Origin: Olegusella massiliensis
GTDB lineage: Bacteria > Actinomycetota > Coriobacteriia > Coriobacteriales > Atopobiaceae
Direction: 5' to 3'
Length of the DNA stretch: 64,000 nucleotides
Assembly (NCBI RefSeq): GCF_900078545.1
Contig: NZ_FLLS01000002.1
Coordinates: 124,001 to 188,000 of the forward strand
How positions within the stretch are numbered: the stretch's first letter is position 1; every line of letters begins with the position of its first letter. This document shows, in pieces, positions 42,819-54,205 of this stretch. Position numbers and translations under genes: made by a program. The notes beneath the pieces are model-generated. The model worked only from the letters and a program-made list of their open reading frames with translations, ran no database searches and was not told the origin of the DNA.

Positions 42819-45530
42819 TTACTTTGCATCGGCCCAGGTCGTACCGTAGCTTACATCAGCTACCAGCGGCACCTTGAGCGTAACAATACCTTCCATGGTT
42901 TGCTTGACGAGTACCGAGAGAACTTCAAGTTCGTCTTTGGGCACCTCGAAATCTAATTCGTCGTGAATCTGCAGGACAAGCTTGGATTTAAGCCCTTCTT
43001 TATCAAGACGATTCTGCACACGAATCATCGCCAATTTGATGATATCGGCAGCAGTACCCTGCATCGGATGATTCATCGCTGTGCGCTCTCCAAAGGCAAC
43101 AAGCTGGCGGTTGTGCGCAGAAATCTCTGCAATATGACGTTTGCGACCATACATCGTCGCAACCCAACCCTGCTTGTGTGCAAGCGCAACTTGCGCATCA
43201 AGGAAAGTACGAACACCAGGATAGGCTGCGTAGTAGCGGTCAATCATCTCTTGTGCCTCAGCGCGCGGAATCTTGAGCGAAGTGGACAAACCGTACGCTT
43301 GTTGACCATAGACAATGCCAAAGTTTACCGCCTTGGCACGACTGCGCAGTGCCGGTGTTACTTCAGATACAGGCACGCCAAAGACGCGTGCAGCCGTTTC
43401 AGCATGAAAGTCCTCACCCTCGCAAAAGGCACGGATGAGATGCTCATCGCCTGATAGATGTGCAAGTAAGCGAAGCTCAATTTGGCTGTAGTCGCAGGCC
43501 AAGAAGACCGCATCCTCAGGTACCGTAAAAGCACGACGTACGCGATGACCCAACTCAGAGCGCGTAGGAATATTTTGCAAATTAGGCTCGGAACTCGATA
43601 AGCGCCCTGTTGCGGTTACTGTCTGATTGAGTGTGGTATGAATACGTCCATCACTTAAAATAAGTGCAGGTAAAGCATCTAAGTAGGTAGACTTTATCTT
43701 TGCACGCTCACGGTAATCAAGCACTTCGGCAACAATTGGTTCTTCTTGAGCAAGGTCCTCAAGCACTTTGGCATTAGTGGAATAGTAGCCGCGCTTAGTC
43801 TTTTTGAGACCATAGCTTGGCAAGCCCAATACCTCAAAAAGCACATGAGAGAGTTGCATAGGACTATCGACATTAAACTCTTCACCTGCAGCTTCGTGAA
43901 TATCTGCAACCATCTGACTGACTTCACGAGCAAGTTCGGCAGATTGAGCAGCAAAAATCTCTGAATCAGCTTTAAGACCCGTACGCTCCATCTGCAAAAG
44001 CACAGGCAGCAACGGCATCTCAATAGTGTTAAAAATCTCCTCAGAGCCATCTTCAGCAAGCAGAGCGGCAAGCTTGGGCTGCAACAAACACGCACCCAAA
44101 GCATCAAGTGCCGCTTGTGGGAGTTTGTCACTCGGCTCAGGCAAAACAACATCAGGAAGAAAAGCTCCCATCAGTGAGCTAATATCCAAACCGCTGCGTG
44201 CAGAATCGAGCAGATATGCAGCGATGCCACAGTCAAAAAGACGAGCAGAACGTAGTTCATGAGGCTCTACACGTGCAGGTAACGCAGAGTCATACGGACA
44301 AATCGCGTGTATCAATGTCTTGATATCAGCTGCAACAAGCTTGCCCTTGCGAGCTAGTTGCTCAAGCGTAGCGAAAGCTATTTCACCCTCAAAACTCAGT
44401 ATATTTGCGCGTGTCGCGAGCCAAAGTGTCTGTTGTGGCTGGCTATCTTCTCCCAAATCCAAGGTCATCTGCCCAGCTTTACCCTCAGCAAGCCCCAGAG
44501 CAACGCCTATCCACTCTCCTTCTTCAAGGGCGCTATCGAGAGCAGCCTGAGCTTCTTTTCCGCTAAGCGGGCTATGAATTTCAAAGGAAGGCTTAGACGC
44601 AACGCTTTGCTTGTCACCCTCAGTAGCTGCCGTGGCCGGGGCAAAGGCAAGCATGCGCTTGGTCAGGCTGGTAAAGCCCAATGCAGTAAAAGCAGTACGC
44701 AGAGTTACGGGGTCAAAAGTTGGCCATTTAGCATCAGCAAAATCCATATCAAGTGGTGCGTCTGTACGAATCCGCGCTACCTCACGCGAAAGCAACGCAT
44801 CCTGAATATGCTCACGCAGGCTTTCGCCCACCTTACCTTTGACCTCATCAGCATGAGCAACGACCGCATCAAGATTGCCATACTGTACGATAAGTGCGCT
44901 GGCTTTTTTGGGACCAATACCTGGAACGCCAGGAATATTGTCTGAACTATCGCCTTTAAGACCGTAGAAGTCGGGAACCAGTTCAGGCGTAATCCCGTGA
45001 TAGAGGTTCTCAACTGACTCGGGCGTCATAATTGCAACGTCAGACATACCTTTGCGCGTTGAGACAATATGCACATGATCTGTCGAAAGTTGATACATAT
45101 CACGGTCACCTGTGATGAGATACATGTTGTAACCAGCTTCTTCACCACGGCGGGCAAGAGTGCCGAGAATATCGTCACCCTCCCATCCATTGAGCTCACA
45201 CACGGGCACATCCATCGCATGAAGCAGCTCTTTTACTTTGGGAAACTGCTGATGTAATGATGGATCCATCGAAGGACGCTGAGCCTTATACTCAGGCAAC
45301 ATTTCCATGCGCACAGCAGGCTTGCCCTTATCAAAGGCACAAATTATGCCGTCTGGACGGAAGATCTCGACCATCTTGATAAACATGCTCATAAAACCAA
45401 ATATCGCATTGGTTGCGCTACCATCAGGCGCAGTCATGGTAGGCGGAATCGCATGAAAGGCACGGTGCATAAGCGAATTGCCATCAATAACGGCAATGGT
45501 ACGATGGTCACTAAACGTATTCTCAGGCAT
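42819..45530 (-). CDS. polA: DNA polymerase I
   Basis: 903 aa. The N-terminal 5'-3' exonuclease (1-290) has AVIDGNSLMHRAFHAIPP, GWEGDDILGTLAR and GLKGDSSDNIPGVPGIGPK. The middle domain lacks the DxE proofreading residues (EEGEWIGVALGLAEGK where the motif should be), so 3'-5' exonuclease activity is probably absent. The polymerase domain has DYSQIELRLLAHLSGDE, RAKAVNFGIVYGQQAYGLS and LQIHDELDFEVP. ATG 45530 has AGAGGAGC 7 bases upstream. It is divergent from glnN across 191 bp. Confidence 0.97.
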   Translation of the reverse strand: MPENTFSDHRTIAVIDGNSLMHRAFHAIPPTMTAPDGSATNAIFGFMSMFIKMVEIFRPDGIICAFDKGKPAVRMEMLPEYKAQRPSMDPSLHQQFPKVKELLHAMDVPVCELNGWEGDDILGTLARRGEEAGYNMYLITGDRDMYQLSTDHVHIVSTRKGMSDVAIMTPESVENLYHGITPELVPDFYGLKGDSSDNIPGVPGIGPKKASALIVQYGNLDAVVAHADEVKGKVGESLREHIQDALLSREVARIRTDAPLDMDFADAKWPTFDPVTLRTAFTALGFTSLTKRMLAFAPATAATEGDKQSVASKPSFEIHSPLSGKEAQAALDSALEEGEWIGVALGLAEGKAGQMTLDLGEDSQPQQTLWLATRANILSFEGEIAFATLEQLARKGKLVAADIKTLIHAICPYDSALPARVEPHELRSARLFDCGIAAYLLDSARSGLDISSLMGAFLPDVVLPEPSDKLPQAALDALGACLLQPKLAALLAEDGSEEIFNTIEMPLLPVLLQMERTGLKADSEIFAAQSAELAREVSQMVADIHEAAGEEFNVDSPMQLSHVLFEVLGLPSYGLKKTKRGYYSTNAKVLEDLAQEEPIVAEVLDYRERAKIKSTYLDALPALILSDGRIHTTLNQTVTATGRLSSSEPNLQNIPTRSELGHRVRRAFTVPEDAVFLACDYSQIELRLLAHLSGDEHLIRAFCEGEDFHAETAARVFGVPVSEVTPALRSRAKAVNFGIVYGQQAYGLSTSLKIPRAEAQEMIDRYYAAYPGVRTFLDAQVALAHKQGWVATMYGRKRHIAEISAHNRQLVAFGERTAMNHPMQGTAADIIKLAMIRVQNRLDKEGLKSKLVLQIHDELDFEVPKDELEVLSVLVKQTMEGIVTLKVPLVADVSYGTTWADAK

Positions 45531-45721
45531 AAAAGCTCCTCTGAAGCTCTTTTTTGATAGCTGTTCTCTCTATTCTACCCGCCCCTTATGACAGCAAACG
45601 TCGACACCACGCGCCAGCGCACACGTAACATTTGTGCGTATAGGCCAATGACAGCAAAAATGCAGCATTTCGGCGTAAACTTGTGCCGCATGACCGCACA
45701 TGAGTCCCGAGAGGATTTGAT

Positions 45722-47812
45722 ATGGGCAAAGACAAGGTCTCGCAAGAGTACGGCAGTCTGTTATTTACCGATACTGACATGCAGGAACGCCTGCCAAAGC
45801 CAACATACAAAAAGCTCCTGCAGGTCACTCAAGATGGTGAGCCTCTTGATCTTGATATTGCAAATGAGGTTGCCCACGCAATGAAGAGCTGGGCACTTGA
45901 GCATGGCGCCACCCACTTCACTCACTGGTTCCAGCCGCTCACAGGCATCACTTCCGAAAAGCACGACAGCTTCATCACACCTCGCGATGACGGCACCGTG
46001 TTAATGGCGTTTTCGGGTAAAGAGCTTATCCAAGGTGAGCCCGATGCATCATCTTTTCCTTCAGGTGGTTTGCGTGCAACTTTTGAGGCGCGCGGTTATA
46101 CCGTCTGGGATCCAATGAGCCCCGTCTTTATCAAAGATGAAGTGCTTTGCATCCCAACCGCCTTTATTAGCTACACCGGAGAAGCTCTGGACAAAAAAAC
46201 CCCGCTTTTGCGCTCACAGGTTGCTATCGAACGGCAAGCAAAGCGTGTACTTGCTCTTTTTGGTCACAAACCTCGCCGCGTGGTCACCACCTGCGGTCCC
46301 GAGCAGGAGTATTTTCTTATTCGTGAGCAGGACTTTGCTGCTCGCCCTGATCTGGTGCTAACTGGCCGCACACTTTTTGGTTGCCCACCCGCCAAGGGGC
46401 AAGAACTCGAAGAACATTACTTCGGCGCTATTCGCCCTACCGTCAACGCCTTTATGAAGGAGGTTGACGATGAACTCTGGAAGCTCGGCGTGCCCGTTCG
46501 TACCAAGCATAATGAGGTTGCACCCTCACAGCACGAACTTGCTCCCATTTTTGAGCAGGGTTCAGTTGCTATTGATGACAACCTCCTTACCATGGAAAAA
46601 CTTAAACTGCTGGCAACCCGCCACGGACTTGCGTGCCTACAACACGAGCGACCTTTTGAGTATGTCAATGGCTCGGGTAAGCATGACAACTGGTCGCTTT
46701 CTGCCGATGGACAAAACCTACTGGAGCCTGGGGATGAGCCTGAGGAAAATTTGCAATTCTTGGTATTTTTGTCCTTCTTGGTTGCGGCGGTCGATGAACA
46801 TGCAGACTTATTACGTGCAAGCATTGCATCGGCCGGCAATGACCATCGCCTAGGCGCCAATGAGGCACCTCCTGCTATCGTATCCGTCTTTCTTGGAGAC
46901 GAGCTTGCGCCTGTTGTAGATGCACTGATCAACGACCGTTCCGTGCATTCTCATAGTCGCACCGAGGTTGACTTGGGAGTCCCTCAATTACCGAACTTCT
47001 TCCGCGATAATACCGATCGCAATCGCACTTCTCCTTTTGCCTTTACGGGCAACAAGTTTGAGTTCCGTATGTGTGGTAGCCAGCAAAATCTTTCTGGTCC
47101 CAACGTCGTACTTAATACCGCAGTAGCCGAGCAATGCGATCGCTTTGCCAACGATCTTGAACGCGTTCCCGCTGACAAATTCGTCGAACATGCTCTGGCA
47201 TGGGTCAAACGCACCTTCCGCGAGCATCGCCGGATTATTTTTGAGGGCAATGGCTACTCTGAGGACTGGGAGCTCGAGGCTACAAGTCGCGGCCTACACA
47301 ATCTCAAGACGACTCCTGATGCTCTGCCCGCACTGATTGCTCCACAAGCCATCGCTCTTTTTGGTCGCTATGGTGTACTCAGCGAGTCTGAGCTCCGTGC
47401 TCGTTACATTTCAGCAGCCGAACAGTATGCGAAGCTCCTCAATATCGAAGCTAATACCATGGTAATGATGGCACGCAAGCTCTACTTGCCAGCGCTAACT
47501 AGCTTCTCTTCCGAAATTGCTACTGCAGTAGCGGCCAAAGAGGCCATCGGCATCGATAGCCCCACCGAAAAAGAAACGGTCCGCATAGTCACCGAGGGTA
47601 TCTCCGCAATCGCTGCTGCTGCCCATACCTTAGAAGAGCGCAATACCGCTATCCAAGCACTCGCAGATCCTGCTAAGCAGGACAATGCCTATCGCGACGA
47701 TGTTTTGCCCGCAATGGCAGACCTACGTCAACAGGTCGATGCTATGGAAGAAATTTGTGGTGAGGATTGGTGGCCTGTACCTAGCTACAACTCGCTGCTT
47801 TTCTGGGTCTAA
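45722..47812 (+). CDS. glnN: Glutamine synthetase, type III
   Basis: A 696-aa GSIII enzyme, far longer than type I/II (450 and 370 aa), that assimilates ammonia into glutamine. Recognisable blocks are GATHFTHWFQPLTGITSEKH near residue 60, TTCGPEQEYFLI, RTKHNEVAPSQHELAPIFEQ, NGSGKHDNWSLS and NDHRLGANEAPPAIVSVFLG. The helical C-terminal extension is typical of the type. ATG 45722 has AGAGGA upstream. A strong terminator follows. No PII gene or amtB is adjacent. Confidence 0.96.
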   Translation: MGKDKVSQEYGSLLFTDTDMQERLPKPTYKKLLQVTQDGEPLDLDIANEVAHAMKSWALEHGATHFTHWFQPLTGITSEKHDSFITPRDDGTVLMAFSGKELIQGEPDASSFPSGGLRATFEARGYTVWDPMSPVFIKDEVLCIPTAFISYTGEALDKKTPLLRSQVAIERQAKRVLALFGHKPRRVVTTCGPEQEYFLIREQDFAARPDLVLTGRTLFGCPPAKGQELEEHYFGAIRPTVNAFMKEVDDELWKLGVPVRTKHNEVAPSQHELAPIFEQGSVAIDDNLLTMEKLKLLATRHGLACLQHERPFEYVNGSGKHDNWSLSADGQNLLEPGDEPEENLQFLVFLSFLVAAVDEHADLLRASIASAGNDHRLGANEAPPAIVSVFLGDELAPVVDALINDRSVHSHSRTEVDLGVPQLPNFFRDNTDRNRTSPFAFTGNKFEFRMCGSQQNLSGPNVVLNTAVAEQCDRFANDLERVPADKFVEHALAWVKRTFREHRRIIFEGNGYSEDWELEATSRGLHNLKTTPDALPALIAPQAIALFGRYGVLSESELRARYISAAEQYAKLLNIEANTMVMMARKLYLPALTSFSSEIATAVAAKEAIGIDSPTEKETVRIVTEGISAIAAAAHTLEERNTAIQALADPAKQDNAYRDDVLPAMADLRQQVDAMEEICGEDWWPVPSYNSLLFWV

Positions 47813-47815
47813 TCC

Positions 47816-47871
47816 AAGAGCAGGTGGATTGTATTTCGCAGTCTACCTGCTCTTTTCTATTTTTTTCATTA
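47816..47871 (+). terminator. Terminator of glnN
   Basis: Stem AAGAGCAGGTGGA / TCTACCTGCTCTT (one G-U), loop of about 13 bases, then TTCTATTTTTTTC; it starts 4 bases after the stop. Confidence 0.9.
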
Positions 47872-47962
47872 ATTTTCAACTGTCTTAAGTTTATATCCAT
47901 GTACACCGTGGGAAACTTATACCTATTGGAGTCAACTCGTAAAGCCCGTCGAAAGTGTTGTC

Positions 47963-50104
47963 ATGTTTGCTATTGAGTTTGTTTTTCTCTGTCTTGTGAT
48001 AGCAGCTTATGTACTTGTGCCGCGCAAATTCAAGAAAGACGATATGAGACCTGCTGATTGGGGTTGGAGCATTGTCTTTACTCTTCTTCTTATAGGTATT
48101 GGCATCTACGATATAGCAGGGCTTGTGAACGCAGGTTTGCTGGAGCGCGTTGCTCTTAGCGCTGCATTAACAACTGGCTCGATTGTGTCGCTTTGGCACA
48201 ACAACATCCGCAATAAACTTTCTGAGCTTCACAAACCTGCACCTCAAATTCTTGAGGCACTCATGTTGCTGTTAGGCGCTTATCTCACATTTGTGTGCAT
48301 TGAGCTGCCTTCAAACCCACGTATTGACAGTTTCTGGATTGAAGGCATGATTCTTGAGATTGCTATCATTTTGCTTGTGATGGTAGCGCTCCATTTTTTG
48401 ACTCAGCGTTCTGGTGTTGGTGCCACAATCGCCGCTCTTATTTTTGAGCTCGCTGGTATTGCCGAATTCTTTGTGGTTACCTTCAAAAACACCCCTATCA
48501 TGGCAGGCGATATCTTGGCATTGGGTACTGCTGCAGCTGTCGGTGGTGGCTATACCTACGCTATCAATGGCAAGGTTTTGCTCTCTGTGGCTTTGCTTGC
48601 TTTGGTAATCTTGATGCTGTCACTCACTCCCAAACCCAAGCACACAAAAAAGCTTGCAGCCGTCGGTGCAAACTTATTGGTTAGCGCTGCCACTTGCCTC
48701 GTACTTGGTCTGGGTTGCACGCAAATTAGCTTTGGAAATACTTTTAATATTGTCTATAACGCTTGGATTCCTCTAGAAAGCTACTGGCGGGAGGGCTTTA
48801 TAAGCTCCTTTTTAACCCAGCTTCAATCTTTCAATCCCGAAAAGCCCAAAGGCTACTCCAACGAATCTGCCGAAAAGCTCTTTGCTAACTATGTTGCCCA
48901 GTATGACGCTACTCTGGGCGCTACCGCCGAGCACAAAGCCGCGGTCAAGCAGTTCAATGAGGAGAAGCCCTCTGTTATCTGTATCATGAATGAGTCTTAT
49001 TCTGATTTATCCCGCTATGCAAATCTGGGCGGCGCATACAACGGGCCTGAATGGTTCAAAAACTATCAGGGTGCACTCGCCAAGGGCGCTCTCTACGTTG
49101 CACCTTACGGTGGAGGTACCTGCAACTCTGAGTGGGAGTTGATGACAAGCTGCTCGATGGCATTTATGGGTTCTGGTGTCTATCCCTACATGGTCTATAA
49201 CATGGAGGGTGTACCTAACATGGCCGCCAGCTTCAAAAAACTGGGGTATGACACCATTGCGATGCATCCTAACCTTGCCACTAACTGGGGACGCGATGTG
49301 GTCTACCCTACCTTTGGCTTTGATCGTTTCCTTGATATCAACGACTTTACTGGCGCTGATCGCCTACGCAACATGGTTACCGATGAGGCAACTTACGACA
49401 AGATTTATGAGAGTCTTACGACCAGCAAAAACCCGCAGTTCTTCCTCAATGTCACTATGCAAAATCACGGCGGTTATGAGACAGGCGCTCTGCCTACAGA
49501 TATGGTCAAGCACTACCGCGTACATGGTATTAATAACCCTGCTTTGGATGAGTATCTGGCTCTTATCGATGAGTCGGACCGTGCAATGGAGAAGTTCTTA
49601 GAGCAACTCTCCAAGCTTGATCGCAAGGTTGTGGTGGTCTTTTTTGGTGACCATCAGCCTTCCATTGCAAATGAGTACAACAAACTCATCACCGATGATC
49701 CATCCGATTTGGTGCATCAGGAGCGTGAACGCACTACTGAATACATGATTTGGGCTAACTATGATGTTGCTGGTTCAAAGAAAAACCAGCAGCTCGATAC
49801 CAGTACCAACTTCCTTGCAGCCGATATGCTGCAGCTCATCGGTGGTCCGCTCACCGACCTCAACAAAGCTGAGCTGGTTATGCGCCATAGCGACATGCCT
49901 GTTCTTAACCTCTTGGGCTACCAAGATAAGTCAGGCACGTGGAATGATATCAGCACGAAAGCCGCGCAAAAGGCAGGCACGCCCGCTGCCCGACTACGTC
50001 TTGATCTACAGACCCTGCAATATAAGCAGCTTTTTGGCGACGGCGTCAAATTCCGCACGGGCGCTGGGCACGAAGGGACTGTCTGGGGACGTATTGGTGG
50101 TTAA
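47963..50104 (+). CDS. LTA-synthase-like membrane phosphotransferase (intact fused form)
   Basis: A 713-aa protein with about eight N-terminal membrane helices (1-270), a linker around KGYSNESAEKLFANYVAQ, and an extracellular alkaline-phosphatase-fold domain (about 335-713). Catalytic residues are Glu in MNESYSDLS, nucleophile Thr in GGGTCNSEWELM, His in MQNHGGYE and the metal site FGDHQPSIA. This is the LtaS/MdoB-type architecture used to transfer phosphoglycerol or similar groups to envelope glycans or lipids. The split pair at 24903-27417 matches it end to end. The start has only a weak ribosome-binding site (GAAAG); the hydrophobic helix begins at residue 1, which supports it. Confidence 0.88.
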   Translation: MFAIEFVFLCLVIAAYVLVPRKFKKDDMRPADWGWSIVFTLLLIGIGIYDIAGLVNAGLLERVALSAALTTGSIVSLWHNNIRNKLSELHKPAPQILEALMLLLGAYLTFVCIELPSNPRIDSFWIEGMILEIAIILLVMVALHFLTQRSGVGATIAALIFELAGIAEFFVVTFKNTPIMAGDILALGTAAAVGGGYTYAINGKVLLSVALLALVILMLSLTPKPKHTKKLAAVGANLLVSAATCLVLGLGCTQISFGNTFNIVYNAWIPLESYWREGFISSFLTQLQSFNPEKPKGYSNESAEKLFANYVAQYDATLGATAEHKAAVKQFNEEKPSVICIMNESYSDLSRYANLGGAYNGPEWFKNYQGALAKGALYVAPYGGGTCNSEWELMTSCSMAFMGSGVYPYMVYNMEGVPNMAASFKKLGYDTIAMHPNLATNWGRDVVYPTFGFDRFLDINDFTGADRLRNMVTDEATYDKIYESLTTSKNPQFFLNVTMQNHGGYETGALPTDMVKHYRVHGINNPALDEYLALIDESDRAMEKFLEQLSKLDRKVVVVFFGDHQPSIANEYNKLITDDPSDLVHQERERTTEYMIWANYDVAGSKKNQQLDTSTNFLAADMLQLIGGPLTDLNKAELVMRHSDMPVLNLLGYQDKSGTWNDISTKAAQKAGTPAARLRLDLQTLQYKQLFGDGVKFRTGAGHEGTVWGRIGG

Positions 50105-50153
50105 ATCACCAAGCGAAATGGCTCGCCTTGGGATAGGATGTATTTGTTATTTC

Positions 50154-50178
50154 CAACAGCCGCCTTGCGCGGCTGTTG
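50154..50178 (+). other. Perfect hairpin between the LTA-synthase-like and phospholipase C-domain genes
   Basis: The 10-base arms CAACAGCCGC and GCGGCTGTTG with a CTTGC loop. No U-run follows, and the AAGGAG of the next gene begins 4 bases later. It is probably a weak terminator or a translation-modulating structure. Confidence 0.6.
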
Positions 50179-50195
50179 CTATAAGGAGAATATAG

Positions 50196-51131
50196 ATGCC
50201 AGCTATTATTACTCATCACCTCTTTGGCGAAGATGCCGCAAAACTTCTACCTAAAGATATTGTGAGTGACGAAGAGGAGCTCCTTGCCTTTCTATTGGGC
50301 AATCAGGGTCCCGACCCCCTCTTTGCCTGTATAAGCACCTTTCCTGAACAGGCCAAACTCTGCCACAAACTAGGGTGGGAACTCCACGAACGTAAGATTG
50401 TTGATGCATTTTGGGTACTACGCGATGCGGTAAGTCACCTGCGTTGCGAAGACGAGCGCATCGGCCTTGCTTGGTCATTGGGCTATTTAGGCCACTATGC
50501 ACTCGATAGTGCCGCTCATCCGCTGATTTATGCTCAACAGGATGAGCTGGCACGCGCTGCATATGGTCTTGAAGATGCTAGCGAAGAAATCCACGCTCTG
50601 CTCGAAAGCGAAATTGACGTTTGGATGCTGCGCCAGCTACGTGGCATAAACGTTACAGATGTGCCCACGTATTCTTATCTAGCACGTACCGAACGCATTT
50701 CACAAGTCGCAGGTGCACTGATGGCCCAAGTTGGACTGCAGGTCTACGGTTTGCCAATAGGTGTTGCTGCCTATGGTGGAGCGGTTGCTGATTACGAATT
50801 GGTTTATCGTTTTATTGAACCAGCAGGTAGTATGCACACGCGCCTCGCAACAAAGATCGAGCAACTGATACGTCCAAATCACTACTCGCGAATTTTGGCC
50901 ATGACGCATGTGGTCAGTGAGAGCGACGCCTGTGCAGCAGCAAATCTTGAGCAGCGTAGATGGATTAATCCTGCCGATGGTAAACCACGAACTGAAAGTT
51001 TCCCTGACCTCTATCATTTGGGTCTTGAGCGCTGGGAATCATTGTCACACTGCTTGTCCTCGGGTGACCGCAAAGGCTTTGCGCAAATCGTCAATAGTCT
51101 TAACTTTGATGGTAAGCCCGATATGGGGTAG
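50196..51131 (+). CDS. Zinc-dependent phospholipase C-domain protein (paralog 2)
   Basis: A 311-aa paralog of the protein at 7519-8535. Shared blocks are MPAIITHHLFGEDAAK, LLGNQGPDPLFAC, GYLGHYALDSAAHPLIYAQQ and a mid-protein acidic helix ALLESEIDVWML. Candidate zinc ligands are the N-terminal His and the His-x3-Asp-x3-His cluster. No signal peptide or membrane helix is present. ATG 50196 has AAGGAG 7 bases upstream. It follows the fused LTA-synthase-like gene by 91 bp with a hairpin between them and converges with mntP 59 bp away. The substrate is unknown. Confidence 0.75.
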   Translation: MPAIITHHLFGEDAAKLLPKDIVSDEEELLAFLLGNQGPDPLFACISTFPEQAKLCHKLGWELHERKIVDAFWVLRDAVSHLRCEDERIGLAWSLGYLGHYALDSAAHPLIYAQQDELARAAYGLEDASEEIHALLESEIDVWMLRQLRGINVTDVPTYSYLARTERISQVAGALMAQVGLQVYGLPIGVAAYGGAVADYELVYRFIEPAGSMHTRLATKIEQLIRPNHYSRILAMTHVVSESDACAAANLEQRRWINPADGKPRTESFPDLYHLGLERWESLSHCLSSGDRKGFAQIVNSLNFDGKPDMG

Positions 51132-51190
51132 CGTCTACGGTTTTTGAGCGCGCTATTGCAGCACTCTTTTTGTCTGCATGGGTACCTAAG

Positions 51191-51775
51191 CTATATGCCA
51201 AAGAAAGCTTTGAGGCCAATTCCTACAAGAACGATACCGCCTACAACTTCAGCTCGATTACCCAGCAATGTGCTCAATTTCTTGCCCAGCACAATCGCGA
51301 TGACGCAACAAAGTGCCGTAGTGAGGCCAATGGTAGTAACCGAAAACGCAAGGTTTACCGACTGCGCACGCAGGCTCACACCTACCGCAAAGGCATCGAT
51401 AGCGGTAGCCACTGCCTGAAAAAACAACGTAGTCAAGGTCATACGACGGCGAACAGCGCAGACCTCGCCCTCGATGTTTTTACTGCGGCGTGCGGCAAGT
51501 AGAGCGCTGCCACCTTCGCAAATCATATGGCCACCAATAATGCCCAAAATCACGAGGGTCACCAAGCCTGCGTAACGCTCGATAAGAAAAGCAGCCACAC
51601 TGCCCAAGAAATAGCCCAAGAGCGGCATCAAAGCCTGGAATACTCCAAAGAAAAGTGGCATCAACATCAGACGGCGCTTAGGTTCTTCGCTATAGATAAA
51701 GGTGTTGGAAACAGTCACCGAGAAAGCATCTGCTGAGAGCGCAAGCCCCAACAGCAAAATCTCTACTAGGGTCAT
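51191..51775 (-). CDS. mntP: Manganese efflux pump MntP
   Basis: A 194-aa membrane protein with six helices, of the MntP/YebN family that exports Mn2+. The two internal repeats carry the conserved Asp motifs ALSADAFSVTVSNT (residues 11-24) and ATAIDAFAVGVSLRA, and the chain ends in GIVLVGIGLKAFFGI. ATG 51775 has GGAGGG just upstream and matches the family start; a start at 51802 would add a Gly/Arg-rich tail with no support. No yybP-ykoY riboswitch is seen in the short upstream region. Confidence 0.92.
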   Translation of the reverse strand: MTLVEILLLGLALSADAFSVTVSNTFIYSEEPKRRLMLMPLFFGVFQALMPLLGYFLGSVAAFLIERYAGLVTLVILGIIGGHMICEGGSALLAARRSKNIEGEVCAVRRRMTLTTLFFQAVATAIDAFAVGVSLRAQSVNLAFSVTTIGLTTALCCVIAIVLGKKLSTLLGNRAEVVGGIVLVGIGLKAFFGI

Positions 51776-51797
51776 CGACCCTCCCCCTCTTGCAAGA

Positions 51798-51836
51798 ATC
51801 AAACAAGCAGCCGTTTCCTCTCCCCGGCCGCTTGTT
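51798..51836 (-). terminator. Hairpin between ligA and mntP (ligA terminator)
   Basis: Arms CAAACAAGC / GCTTGTTTG, extended by GCCG/CGGC past a single mismatch, 29 bases after the ligA stop on the minus strand. The following U-run is weak. Confidence 0.6.
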
Positions 51837-51864
51837 TGCCTACAAATTATCTGTGGCGCACATT

Positions 51865-54072
<2,208 letters not shown>

Positions 54073-54134
54073 TTATTTATCCTAACGCATGCAGACGACA
54101 CAAAATGTCTGCCTATCTAACTTCTGAGATACCA

Positions 54135-54170
54135 CGAAACGGTTCTGCCACGTAAGGCAAAACCGTTTCG
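54135..54170. other. 15-bp inverted repeat between htpG and ligA
   Basis: Arms CGAAACGGTTCTGCC / GGCAAAACCGTTTCG with one mismatch and a 6-base loop. It lies 36 bp past the htpG stop and about 90 bp before the ligA start. It is a likely terminator for htpG, though there is no U-run. Confidence 0.6.
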
Positions 54171-54205
54171 CTCATGTTTGTACTAATGAGGCTGTCTAGC
54201 TGGAT

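Noticed and set aside
45588-45660. Direct repeat ATGACAGCAAA (two copies, 60 bp apart) between polA and glnN as a regulator site
   Set aside because: Only 11 bases and two copies; not enough to separate from chance, though it lies in a divergent promoter region.
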